Assembly: GCF_027622855.1 (NCBI RefSeq) | Contig: NZ_JAPZVR010000006.1 | Location: 62,001 to 126,000 of the forward strand | DNA from: Glycomyces algeriensis | GTDB taxonomy: Bacteria; Actinomycetota; Actinomycetes; Mycobacteriales; Micromonosporaceae | Reading direction: 5' to 3' | DNA: 64,000 nucleotides | In this document: positions 36,802 through 44,905 of the stretch, piece after piece | How positions within the stretch are numbered: position 1 is the first letter of the stretch | Layout of the letters: every line of letters begins with the position of its first letter | Made by a program: the position numbers and the translations under genes | Notes under the pieces: model-generated | What the model was told of the DNA's origin: nothing | The model's database searches: none | Seen by the model: only the letters and a program-made list of their open reading frames with translations

Positions 36802-37272
36802 ATGTCCACCGTCCGCTCCAGCCTTTCCGACGAGAACCGCGAGACCACCGCGAAAGCCCTCCAGGGGGCGCTCGTCGACCTCATCGACCTCTCACTCATC
36901 GGCAAGCAGGCGCACTGGAACGTCTACGGCAAGAACTTCCGCTCGCTCCACCTGCAGCTCGACGAGATCGTCGTGTCGGCCCGCAACGCCACCGACCTCG
37001 TCGCCGAACGCGCCATCGCCATCGGCGTCAGCGCCGACGGGCGAGCGGCCACGGTCGCTGAGACCTCCTCCGTGCCCAAGATCCACGACGGCCAGATCAG
37101 CGACAACGAGGTCGTCTCGCTGTTCATCGAGGCCTACACCGCGATCATCGCCAATATGCGCGAGCGCATCGAGGTCACCGAGTCCGCCGACCCGGTCACC
37201 CAGGACCTCCTCATCGGCGTCACCGCCGAACTCGAGAAGCAGAGCTGGATGTTCCAGGCCGAACTCGGCTGA
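36802..37272 (+). CDS. dps: Dps family DNA-protection ferritin
   Basis: 156 residues, family length. The intersubunit ferroxidase site is seen in KQAHWNVYGKNFRSLHLQLDEI (His, Asp and Glu ligands). Dps forms 12-mers that oxidise and store Fe(II) and shield DNA during stress. I prefer ATG 36802 (GAGG 8 bp upstream) to an in-frame ATG 15 bp earlier. The N-terminal tail is short with few Lys/Arg, so DNA binding is not certain. Direct repeats upstream may carry its regulation. Confidence 0.93.
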   Translation: MSTVRSSLSDENRETTAKALQGALVDLIDLSLIGKQAHWNVYGKNFRSLHLQLDEIVVSARNATDLVAERAIAIGVSADGRAATVAETSSVPKIHDGQISDNEVVSLFIEAYTAIIANMRERIEVTESADPVTQDLLIGVTAELEKQSWMFQAELG

Positions 37273-37290
37273 AAGGCACCGCCGACGCGC

Positions 37291-37367
37291 GGCCGGGGCC
37301 GGGCGGAGCGACTGGTGAGCACGGCTTCGTCGCGCTCACAGATCAGCCGCTCCACCCGGCCCCGGCC
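37291..37367. terminator. long imperfect hairpin between dps and the xylanase gene
   Basis: Left arm 37291-37320 and right arm 37334-37367 pair over about 27 bp with a bulge of four bases and a 13-nt loop. Outer arms are GGCCGGGGCCGGG / CCCGGCCCCGGCC with one mismatch near the centre. It lies between convergent genes and probably terminates both; it is far longer than a normal terminator. Confidence 0.7.
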
Positions 37368-37384
37368 TGTGCGAAGCGATCGGT

Positions 37385-38806
37385 CTAGGCGGGTGTGCAG
37401 GTCACCGTGGGCACCGACGCGGTCGAGCCGTCGGCCTTGGTGATGTTGAACCCGAACGTGGTCGACTGGCCCGCCGCGAGCGTCCCGTTGTAGGGCGCGT
37501 TCGCGCCGCTCACGCTCGCACCCGTCAGCGTCCCGGTCACGCTCCAGGCGTTGGAGATCCGCTCCGAGCCCGGCCAGGTCCAGGTCACCTTCCAGCCGCT
37601 CAGTGCCTGGTTGGCCTTGACGGTGGCCGAGTACGTCGCGCCGGTGTTCCACGGACTCGAGACGCTCAGGGTCGCGGTGCATCCCGAGCCGGTGGGCGGC
37701 GGCGAGGTGGTGGTCGCCGGGTCCGAGGTGGCCGGGGTGGTGGTCGGATTGCCGGTGCCGTCGCCGCCGAGGGCGTTCAGCACCGCGGTGTAGGCGGGCT
37801 TCTTGGAGTAGTCGTCGGCGTAGAGCAGCGGCGCGCCGGTGCCGGGGAAGGTGCCGGGCACCCACGAGTCGGCGTCGCGCAGGCCCCACACGGTGACGCC
37901 GGAGCAGTCGGCGAGCTCGGCGCAGATCTCGACCACGCGCTGATAGTCGTTCGCCTGCTGCTGCAGCTCGGCGCTGTCGGCCGGCAGGTTGATGCGGATG
38001 TCGAGCTCGGTGATGCGGACCTTCAGGCCGAGGTCCACGAAGCGCTGGAGGTTCGCCTCCATGGTGGAGGGCACCTGGCCGAGGATGAGGTGCGCCTGGA
38101 AGCCGACGCCGTCCAGGATGTTCTGCGACTTCAGGCCCTGGGCGATCCGGTAGACCGTGTCGGACTTGGCGTTGATGCCGTCGATCGAGTAGTCGTTGAT
38201 GTAGAGGTCGGCGTTCGGGTCGGCCGCGCGGGCGGTCTGGAAGGCGGTGGTGATGTACCCCTCGCCCATGGTGCGCAGCCAGAACGAGTCGCGCATGGCG
38301 CCGTTGTTGTCGCTGACGACCTCGTTCACGACGTCCCAGGAGTCGACCCGGCCCTCGTAGCGGTTCGCCACCGTGTTGATGTGGTCGACCATGGCGGTGC
38401 GCATGGACGTCGCGTTCAGGCTCTGCACCCAGGACGGGGTCTGCTGGTGCCAGACGAAGGTGTGCCCGTGCACGGTCTGGTTGTTGTCCTCGGCGAAGTC
38501 CACGATCGAGTCGGCCTGGGAGAACGTGTAGTTGCCGTCCGACGGCTCCGTGGCGTCCCACTTCATGGCGTTCTCGGCGGTCAGGGAGTTGAACTCGCTG
38601 GCCACGATGTCGCGGTACTGCGCGTTGCTCTGGAGCCGGTTGGCGTCCACCGCGACGCCGATGTCCTTGCCGATGGCGTCGGCGGCGCCGCGCAGCGTGG
38701 TCTGGGCGCTCGCGAACTGGGTCGAGAGCCCGATGCCGAGGGCCGCGGTCGCGACGGTGACGGCCCCCGCGATCACCGCCCGACGGCGTTGACGGGTAAG
38801 CAGCAC
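37385..38806 (-). CDS. secreted GH10 endo-1,4-beta-xylanase with CBM2
   Basis: 473 residues from GTG 38806 (GAGGAG ribosome site). A signal peptide with RQRRR and cleavage near ASA-Q34 precedes the GH10 barrel (about 38-345), with acid/base Glu162 in WDVVNEVV and nucleophile Glu267 in ITELDI. A Thr/Pro/Ser linker (about 350-370) leads to a C-terminal CBM2 with the surface Trp residues and paired Cys. It cuts xylan outside the cell into xylo-oligosaccharides, which feed the importer at 20.4-24.1 kb and the GH3/GH31/xylAB enzymes. Confidence 0.96.
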   Translation of the reverse strand: MLLTRQRRRAVIAGAVTVATAALGIGLSTQFASAQTTLRGAADAIGKDIGVAVDANRLQSNAQYRDIVASEFNSLTAENAMKWDATEPSDGNYTFSQADSIVDFAEDNNQTVHGHTFVWHQQTPSWVQSLNATSMRTAMVDHINTVANRYEGRVDSWDVVNEVVSDNNGAMRDSFWLRTMGEGYITTAFQTARAADPNADLYINDYSIDGINAKSDTVYRIAQGLKSQNILDGVGFQAHLILGQVPSTMEANLQRFVDLGLKVRITELDIRINLPADSAELQQQANDYQRVVEICAELADCSGVTVWGLRDADSWVPGTFPGTGAPLLYADDYSKKPAYTAVLNALGGDGTGNPTTTPATSDPATTTSPPPTGSGCTATLSVSSPWNTGATYSATVKANQALSGWKVTWTWPGSERISNAWSVTGTLTGASVSGANAPYNGTLAAGQSTTFGFNITKADGSTASVPTVTCTPA

Positions 38807-38871
38807 AGATATCTCCTCAAGGTGGTGCCGCGCCGTGAGGGAACGAGGCTGTTCAAAGGGTGGTCCGCGCC

Positions 38872-38886
38872 GGAGCGAAGCGCTCC
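38872..38886. promoter_or_regulatory. LacI/CebR-like operator of the xylanase gene
   Basis: GGAGCG-AAG-CGCTCC, perfect 6-bp arms, just downstream of the predicted start site. Read on the coding strand it begins TGGGAGCGCT, identical to the first ten bases of the cellulose-repressor (CebR) box known from Streptomyces, and then diverges. Confidence 0.6.
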
Positions 38887-38902
38887 CAGCGGGGTGAGGC
38901 CC

Positions 38903-38931
38903 AGCCTAGCGAATGCATAGATGTTGGTCAA
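38903..38931 (-). promoter_or_regulatory. sigma-70-type promoter of the xylanase gene
   Basis: TTGACC (38931-38926), 17 bp, TAGGCT (38908-38903). This is the best promoter in the window; transcription would start near 38896, about 90 bp before the GTG. Confidence 0.75.
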
Positions 38932-39066
38932 TGCTCGAGCGGCCGTTTCAACGCCGCCCGCCGCGCGAGGGCCCCACCGGCGGCGCACCGGCGGAACACC
39001 GGCGGGAGTCGGGCGACGGCCGCGCGAGGGAACCCGCGAGAACGCGAGGAGCCATACCATTCCAAG

Positions 39067-39459
39067 ATGGAAACCACCCCCTCGAAACCCGTCTACCAGC
39101 GCCCGATGCCGTGGCAGATCACCGTCGCACTCGTGCTCATCGGCCTCGACGTTCTGTTCACCGCCGCGACGGCGGTGCTGGCGTTCTCACCTTTGGCAGC
39201 ACTGTGGACTCTCATCTGGGTCGCACTCGGCGTATGCATCGCCGCACGCCTGAACAGGGCCCGGAACCTCGCGCTGGCGTTCAACCTCCTCAGCATCGTG
39301 ATCGCCATCATGCTCACCGTGGTACTCGCCGCCGTCGGGACGATCGCCGTGCTGACGGCCGCGAGCGGCGCGTTCTCGCTCGGCATGATCTTCCTGCTCG
39401 GCAGCGAGGCGTCCAAGGCCTACACCTACAAGGTCGGCCCGAGGTCGTACCAGGACTGA
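39067..39459 (+). CDS. small membrane protein of unknown function
   Basis: 130 residues with three to four hydrophobic helices (about 20-42, 45-60, 72-105). It starts METTPSKPVYQRPMPWQ; the helices are LDVLFTAATAVLAF, LWTLIWVALGVCIAA and IVIAIMLTVVLAAVG. It may be shared with many actinobacteria as a DUF but I cannot name it. It is divergent from the xylanase gene and convergent with leuS. Confidence 0.65.
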   Translation: METTPSKPVYQRPMPWQITVALVLIGLDVLFTAATAVLAFSPLAALWTLIWVALGVCIAARLNRARNLALAFNLLSIVIAIMLTVVLAAVGTIAVLTAASGAFSLGMIFLLGSEASKAYTYKVGPRSYQD

Positions 39460-39463
39460 CGAA

Positions 39464-39491
39464 GGGCGAGCCGGATCGCTCCGGCCCGCCC
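39464..39491. terminator. hairpin between the small membrane protein gene and leuS
   Basis: GGGCGAGCCGGA / TCCGGCCCGCCC, 12-bp arms with one mismatch and a TCGC loop. Confidence 0.65.
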
Positions 39492-39500
39492 TCGCAAAAT

Positions 39501-39522
39501 CCTATAGGATATATCCTATAGG
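39501..39522. repeat. perfect 22-bp A+T-rich palindrome next to the leuS stop
   Basis: CCTATAGGATA and its exact complement; each end is itself the palindrome CCTATAGG. It is 2 bp past the leuS stop codon and strikingly A+T-rich for this genome. Confidence 0.75.
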
Positions 39523-39523
39523 G

Positions 39524-42334
39524 CTACTTGGCGACGATCGAGACCATCTTGCCCGCCACCACGATGACCTTCTTGACGTCCTTGCCCGCCAGGTTCGCGG
39601 CGACCTTCTCCTCGGCCAGCGCGGCGGCCTTCACGGCCTCCTCGTCGGCGCCCGCGGCGACCTCGATGCGGCCGCGCACCTTGCCGTTGATCTGCACCGG
39701 GTAGGTGACGGTGTCCTCGACCAGGTGGCGCTCGTCCGCGACCGGGAAGTCCACATAGGCGATGCCGCCCTCGTGGCCCAGGCGCTCCCACAGCTCCTCG
39801 GCGATGTGCGGGGCGACCGGCGCGACCATGGCGACCAGGGCCTCGGCGGCCTCGCGCGGGACCGGGTTCAGGCCGGTCAGGTGGTTGTTCAGCGTGATCA
39901 GCTTGGCGACGGCGGTGTTCATGCGCAGGTGCTCGTAGTCCTCGCGGACGCCGGCGATGGCCTTGTGCAGTTCCCGCATCGTGGCCGGTTCGGGCGCCTC
40001 GTCGCCGACGGTGACCTCGCCGGTCTCCTCGTCGACGATGTTGCGCCACAGGCGCTGCAGGAACCGCTGGGAGCCGACGATGGCGCGGGTCTCCCAGGGC
40101 TTGGACTCGGCCAGCGGGCCCATGGACATCTCGTAGACGCGGAAGGTGTCCGCGCCGTACTCGGCGCAGATGCCGTCGGGGGTGACGACGTTCTTCAGGG
40201 ACTTGCCGATCTTGCCGTACTCGCGGTTGACCTTCTGCCCGTTGTGGAAGTACTCGCCGTCGACCTCTTCGACCTCTTCGGCCGGGACGTAGACGCCGCG
40301 GTCGTCGGTGTAGGCGTAGGCCTGGATGTAGCCCTGGTTGAACAGGCGGCGGAACGGCTCGCGGCTGGAGACGTGGCCCAGGTCGAACAGGACCTTCTGC
40401 CAGAAGCGGGCGTACAGCAGGTGCAGGACGGCGTGCTCGACGCCGCCGATGTACAGGTCGACGCCGCCGACGTCCTCGGCGTCCTGCGGGCCCATCCAGT
40501 AGGACTCGTTGGCGGGCTCGGTCAGCTTCGCGGCCGACTTGGGGTCGGTGTAGCGCAGCTCGTACCAGGAGGACCCGGCCCAGTTGGGCATGGTGTTCAG
40601 TTCGCGGGTGTAGGTCTTGGGCCCGTCGCCCAGGTCCAGTTCGACCTCGACCCAGTCCTTGGCGCGGCCCAGGGGCGGCTCGGGGGCGGAGTCGGCGTCC
40701 TCGGGGTCGAAGGTCTTGGGCGAGAAGTCGTCCAGTTGGGGCAGTTCGACCGGCAGGTGCTCCTCGCTCAGGGCGACGGGCAGGCCGGTCTCGTCGTAGA
40801 CGATCGGGAAGGGCTCGCCCCAGTAGCGCTGGCGGCTGAACAGCCAGTCGCGCAGGCGGAACGTGGTGGCGCCTTCGCCGCGGCCGTGCTCGGCCAGCCA
40901 TTCGATCATGCGGGCCTTGGCCTCGGCGACGCGCAGGCCGTCCAGGAAGCCGGAGTTGACGGCGGTGCCGTCGGCGGTGAAGGCGCTCTCGCGGTCCCAC
41001 GCTCCCTCGCCGGCGACGACCTGGACGATCGGGATGCCGAAGGCCTGGGCGAACGCGAAGTCGCGCTCGTCGTGGGCGGGCACGGCCATGATCGCGCCGG
41101 TGCCGTAGCCGGCCAGCACGTAGTCGGCGATGAAGACGGGCACGTTCTCGCCGTTGACGGGGTTCGTGGCGTAGCCGCCGGTGAAGACGCCGGTCTTCTC
41201 CTTGGCGTCGGCCTGGCGCTCCACGTCGGTCTTGGCGGCGGCCTGGGCGCGGTAGGCGGCGATCGCCCCGGCCGGGGTGTCGTGGCCGCCGGTCCAGGAG
41301 TCGGGGACGCCGGCGGGCCAGGACTCGGCGGTCAGGGACTCGACCAGGGGGTGCTCGGGGGCCAGGACCATGTAGGTGGCGCCGAACAGGGTGTCGGGGC
41401 GGGTGGTGAAGACGCGGATGTCCCCGGCGTAGGTGCCGAAGTCCACGTAGGCGCCGATCGACTTGCCGATCCAGTTGCGCTGCATCGACTTCAGGGACTC
41501 GGTCCAGTCCAGTCCGTCCAGGTCGCCCAGCAGCCGGTCGGCGTAGGCGGTGATGCGCATCATCCACTGCTTCAGGGTGCGCGTGTAGACCGGGAAGTTG
41601 CCGCGCTCAGAGCGGCCCTCGGAGGTGACCTCCTCGTTGGACAGCACGGTGCCCAGGCCGGGGCACCAGTTCACGGGGGCCTCGGTGACGTAGGCCAGGC
41701 GGTGGCCGTCGATGACGGCGCGTCGCTCGACCGCGCCCAGTTCGGACCACGGGCGGCCGTCGGGGGTCTCGCGCTCACCGGACTCGAACGCGGCGACCAG
41801 CTCGTCGATCGGGCGGGCCCGGTCGGCCTCGGTGTCGTACCAGGAGTTGAAGATCTGCAGGAAGATCCACTGCGTCCACTTGAAGTAGTCCGGGTCGGTG
41901 GTGGCGAACTCGCGGCGCTTGTCGTAGCCCATGCCCAGGATGCGCAGCTGCTCGCGGTACCGCTCGATGTTCTCGGCGGTGATCTCGGCGGGCTGGCGGC
42001 CGGTGGCGATCGCGTACTGCTCGGTGGGCAGGCCGAACGCGTCGAAGCCCAGCGGGTGCAGCACGTTGTACCCGGCCATGCGCAGGTAGCGCGAGTACGC
42101 GTCGGTGGCGATGTAGCCCAGCGGGTGGCCCACGTGCAGCCCCGCCCCGGAGGGGTAGGGGAACATGTCCATCACGAACTTCTTGGGCGCCCCGGCGCGC
42201 GGGTGGCCCGGCTCGGCCAGGTCCCCGGTCGGGTTGGGGGCGCGGAAGGTCTGCTCGGCGTCCCAGCGCTCCTGCCAGCGCGGTTCGATCCGGTTGGCCA
42301 GTTCGGCGTCGTAGCGGTGTGCGGGTTCGGTCAT
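39524..42334 (-). CDS. leuS: leucyl-tRNA synthetase
   Basis: 936 residues, the long actinobacterial form. The HIGH-type motif is HVGH in [14 protein letters not shown], the KMSKS loop reads KIGKS in [11 protein letters not shown], and a CP1 editing domain with [11 protein letters not shown] lies between. It charges tRNA-Leu in the cytosol. ATG 42334 ([12 protein letters not shown]) was chosen over a longer in-frame extension that would run through the leader terminator. Expression is probably set by the attenuator at 42433-42512. Confidence 0.97.
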   Translation of the reverse strand: MTEPAHRYDAELANRIEPRWQERWDAEQTFRAPNPTGDLAEPGHPRAGAPKKFVMDMFPYPSGAGLHVGHPLGYIATDAYSRYLRMAGYNVLHPLGFDAFGLPTEQYAIATGRQPAEITAENIERYREQLRILGMGYDKRREFATTDPDYFKWTQWIFLQIFNSWYDTEADRARPIDELVAAFESGERETPDGRPWSELGAVERRAVIDGHRLAYVTEAPVNWCPGLGTVLSNEEVTSEGRSERGNFPVYTRTLKQWMMRITAYADRLLGDLDGLDWTESLKSMQRNWIGKSIGAYVDFGTYAGDIRVFTTRPDTLFGATYMVLAPEHPLVESLTAESWPAGVPDSWTGGHDTPAGAIAAYRAQAAAKTDVERQADAKEKTGVFTGGYATNPVNGENVPVFIADYVLAGYGTGAIMAVPAHDERDFAFAQAFGIPIVQVVAGEGAWDRESAFTADGTAVNSGFLDGLRVAEAKARMIEWLAEHGRGEGATTFRLRDWLFSRQRYWGEPFPIVYDETGLPVALSEEHLPVELPQLDDFSPKTFDPEDADSAPEPPLGRAKDWVEVELDLGDGPKTYTRELNTMPNWAGSSWYELRYTDPKSAAKLTEPANESYWMGPQDAEDVGGVDLYIGGVEHAVLHLLYARFWQKVLFDLGHVSSREPFRRLFNQGYIQAYAYTDDRGVYVPAEEVEEVDGEYFHNGQKVNREYGKIGKSLKNVVTPDGICAEYGADTFRVYEMSMGPLAESKPWETRAIVGSQRFLQRLWRNIVDEETGEVTVGDEAPEPATMRELHKAIAGVREDYEHLRMNTAVAKLITLNNHLTGLNPVPREAAEALVAMVAPVAPHIAEELWERLGHEGGIAYVDFPVADERHLVEDTVTYPVQINGKVRGRIEVAAGADEEAVKAAALAEEKVAANLAGKDVKKVIVVAGKMVSIVAK

Positions 42335-42432
42335 GACTCGTCCTGTGGTCCTGTGGTGGCTCTGGGTTCGGGCTGCGGGTTCCGGTAGACCCGTCTCGGC
42401 GGGTTCGCGGGCCGTAAATTTGCGCAGACAGC

Positions 42433-42455
42433 AAAAAACCCCTGGCATGCAGGGG
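42433..42455 (-). terminator. intrinsic terminator in the leuS leader (attenuator)
   Basis: On the minus strand CCCCTG-CATGC-CAGGGG followed by six T residues, about 100 bp before the leuS start codon and 27 bp after the leader-peptide stop. A terminator ahead of its gene marks transcription attenuation. Confidence 0.85.
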
Positions 42456-42457
42456 TG

Positions 42458-42483
42458 GCCGTGTCGGTTCTCTCCAACACGGC
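42458..42483 (-). promoter_or_regulatory. leader hairpin between the leader peptide and attenuator
   Basis: GCCGTGTTGG-AGAGAA-CCGACACGGC, a 10-bp stem with one G.U pair. It starts at the leader-peptide stop codon and ends two bases before the terminator stem, where a stalled ribosome would disturb it. Confidence 0.75.
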
Positions 42484-42512
42484 TATCTAAGGAGCGCGAA
42501 TCGCCGGGACAT
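42483..42512 (-). CDS. leuS leader peptide MSRRFALLR
   Basis: Nine codons plus TAG, starting at ATG 42512. Two adjacent Leu codons (CTC CTT) are the seventh and eighth, immediately before the hairpin. A TACACT -10 box lies six bases before the ATG, so the transcript begins at the leader peptide's own start codon. When charged tRNA-Leu is short, stalling at the Leu codons should alter folding of the two downstream hairpins and allow read-through into leuS. The mechanism is inferred from layout. Confidence 0.75.
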   Translation of the reverse strand: MSRRFALLR

Positions 42513-42518
42513 GCGTTC

Positions 42519-42524
42519 AGTGTA
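42519..42524 (-). promoter_or_regulatory. -10 box of the leuS leader transcript
   Basis: TACACT six bases before the leader-peptide ATG. No strong -35. Confidence 0.55.
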
Positions 42525-42653
42525 GCGGAGGGCCCCTGGGGCGGCGCGTGACATTGGTGCTGGGCGCGTCCGAGTAGGATGGCGGACAGGCGACCGTAAC
42601 GCGGAACGGTGTGTCAGGCCGCCCTTTCCACAGACTTTGTCCCGGGAGGACCA

Positions 42654-43658
42654 TTGACCTTCGAGTCGTCCCCAGGCCAGCCTCCTCAGGCCCCGGCGCC
42701 GCTCTCTCCCCAGGAGTTCAAGGCGACGGCCGAGGGCATCCTGACGAACGTCGAGTGGGTGATCGAGGGCAAGTCCCACACGATCAAGCTCGCGATCGCG
42801 GTGATGCTCGCGGAGGGCCACCTGCTGCTGGAGGACGTGCCGGGGGTGGGCAAGACCCAGTTGGCGAAGGCCCTGGCCCGTTCGGTCGACTGCTCGGTGC
42901 GGCGCATCCAGTTCACGCCGGACCTGCTGCCCTCCGACGTCACTGGCGTGAGCATCTTCGACCCGGAGAAGCGCGACTTCGTGTTCAAGCCGGGCGCGAT
43001 CTTCGGGAACCTGATCCTCGGCGACGAGATCAACCGCGCCAGCCCCAAGACGCAGGCCGCGCTCCTGGAGTGCATGGAGGAGCGGCAGGTCACCGTCGAC
43101 GGGAACACGTACAAGCTGCGCAGTCCGTTCATGGTCATCGCCACCCAGAACCCGGTGGAGATGGAGGGCACGTACCCGCTGCCCGAGGCGCAGCGCGACC
43201 GGTTCGCCGCGCGCCTGGCCATCGGGTACCCGGACATCAACGCGGAGCTGGCGCTGCTGGACCGCCGCGAGGAGTACAACCCGCTCGACGCGCTCCGCCC
43301 GGTGGCGGACGCGGAGATGATCGTGCGGATGATCGCCGCGGCCCGCGCGGTGCACCTGGCCCCGGAATTGAAGCGGTACGTGGTCGACCTGGTGACCGCC
43401 ACGCGGTCGAACGCGCAGGTCCGGCTGGGTGCGAGCCCGCGTGCGACGCTGCAGCTGCTGCGGTGCACGCAGGTGCTCGCGGCGATGGACGGGCGCGACT
43501 TCGCCCTGCCCGACGACGTGCAGCAGCTGGCCGTGCCGGTGCTCGCGCACCGGTTGATCCCGACGACGGAGACGACGATGGGCGGGGGCGACACGAAGGC
43601 GATCGTCTCCGACATCCTTCGGCACGTCCCGGTGGTGTCCCACCCGGGGAGGTACTAG
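42654..43658 (+). CDS. MoxR-type AAA+ ATPase
   Basis: 334 residues. Walker A EDVPGVGKTQLA, Walker B LILGDEINRA, sensor IATQNPVEMEGTYPLPEAQ (MoxR signature). The start is TTG 42654, directly after GGGAGGACCA; an in-frame ATG 45 bp upstream lacks a ribosome site. MoxR ATPases act as chaperones for metal-cofactor or VWA/DUF58 partner proteins. The next two genes (DUF58, transglutaminase) are the standard partners, and the three form an operon of poorly understood envelope function. Confidence 0.93.
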   Translation: MTFESSPGQPPQAPAPLSPQEFKATAEGILTNVEWVIEGKSHTIKLAIAVMLAEGHLLLEDVPGVGKTQLAKALARSVDCSVRRIQFTPDLLPSDVTGVSIFDPEKRDFVFKPGAIFGNLILGDEINRASPKTQAALLECMEERQVTVDGNTYKLRSPFMVIATQNPVEMEGTYPLPEAQRDRFAARLAIGYPDINAELALLDRREEYNPLDALRPVADAEMIVRMIAAARAVHLAPELKRYVVDLVTATRSNAQVRLGASPRATLQLLRCTQVLAAMDGRDFALPDDVQQLAVPVLAHRLIPTTETTMGGGDTKAIVSDILRHVPVVSHPGRY

Positions 43659-43660
43659 GC

Positions 43661-44905
43661 GTGGAGCTCACCGGACGCGGCAAGACGCTGCTGGCGGTGA
43701 GCGTGGTCGTCGGCCTCGTCGCCCTGGCGGTGGGCGAGGGCGACCTCCTGCGCGCGGCGCTGCTGGCGCTCATCGCGCCGCTGGGCGGGCTGGTCCTGCT
43801 GCGGTGGTCGCGGCCCTCGCTCGAGTCGAACCGGGTGCTCAACCCGCCGCAGGTGGAGGCGGGGCAGCCCACGCAGGTGCGGCTGGGCATCCAGAACACC
43901 GGCCGGGGGCGCCCGCCGGCGCTGATGCTGGAGGACCGCATCCCCTACCGGCTCGGGAACCGCCCGCGCCTGGTCCTGGAGCGGCTCGCGCCCGGGGCGC
44001 GCAGCGTCGTGAACTACACGATCACGCCGGGCACGCGCGGCGCGTACGAGCTGGGGCCGCTGACGGTGCGGACCTCGGACCCGTTCGGGCTGGCCGTCTC
44101 GGTGCAGGAGTTCCCGCTGACGACCGAGCTGATCGTGACCCCGCGCATCCAGCCGCTGCGGAGCCTGCTGCTGCCGGGGGGCGCCGGGATGTCCTCAGGG
44201 GAGTCCGCGGCGCACGCGGTCGCGATCACCGGCAACGACGACATCGCGGTGCGCGAGTACCGCCACGGCGACGACATGCGGCGCGTGCACTGGAAGGCCA
44301 GCGCGCACCGCGGCCAGCTCATGGTGCGCCGCGAGGAGCAGCCGTGGGAGAACAACGCGGCGCTCCTGCTCGACGTGCGACGCGGCGCGCACCGCGGGGA
44401 GCTCTCGAGCTTCGAGTGGATGGTGGACGCGGCCGCGTCGGCGACGGTGCGGCTCTCGCGCGACGGGATCGACCCGTGGCTGATCACCGCGCACCGCGAC
44501 TTCGAATGCCGCCAAGGCGATTACAGCCAGGCGATGCGGTACCTCGCGACGGTGGCCGCGGCCCCCGAGGCGCCCATCTCGCATCTGGTCGAGAAGGCGC
44601 AGCGGTCGCGGTCGGTCTCCGGGATCGTCGCGTTCCTGGGCCATCTGAGCGCTGAGGAGGCCGCCTCGCTGGGGCGGCTCGCCAAGCGCGGCGGGGCGTG
44701 CACGGCACTCGTGGTCGACCCGGTGCGGTGGATCCCGAAGGCGCCCTCGAGCCGCCCCGACCCGCGCGAGCGGGCGTTCGCGGAGCAGCACGTCGCGGCG
44801 GTCTCAGCGCTGTCGAACGCGGGCTGGCAGGTGATCCCGGTGGTCGCCGGGACCGAGTTGCGCCGGGTGTGGACCCGCCTGGGCGCGTGGAGGACTCTCG
44901 CATGA
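43661..44905 (+). CDS. DUF58 (VWA-like) protein
   Basis: 414 residues from GTG 43661, two bases after the MoxR stop. Two N-terminal transmembrane helices (about 9-45) are followed by a beta domain and the DUF58 core (AVREYRHGDDMRRVHWKASAHRGQLMVRREEQ) with a VWA-like fold. It is the usual partner of MoxR. The stop overlaps the start of the transglutaminase gene (ATGA). Confidence 0.92.
   Translation: MELTGRGKTLLAVSVVVGLVALAVGEGDLLRAALLALIAPLGGLVLLRWSRPSLESNRVLNPPQVEAGQPTQVRLGIQNTGRGRPPALMLEDRIPYRLGNRPRLVLERLAPGARSVVNYTITPGTRGAYELGPLTVRTSDPFGLAVSVQEFPLTTELIVTPRIQPLRSLLLPGGAGMSSGESAAHAVAITGNDDIAVREYRHGDDMRRVHWKASAHRGQLMVRREEQPWENNAALLLDVRRGAHRGELSSFEWMVDAAASATVRLSRDGIDPWLITAHRDFECRQGDYSQAMRYLATVAAAPEAPISHLVEKAQRSRSVSGIVAFLGHLSAEEAASLGRLAKRGGACTALVVDPVRWIPKAPSSRPDPRERAFAEQHVAAVSALSNAGWQVIPVVAGTELRRVWTRLGAWRTLA

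Noticed and set aside
42335-42520. T-box riboswitch before leuS
   Set aside because: No T-box bulge sequence or specifier loop; the leader peptide with Leu codons explains the terminator better.
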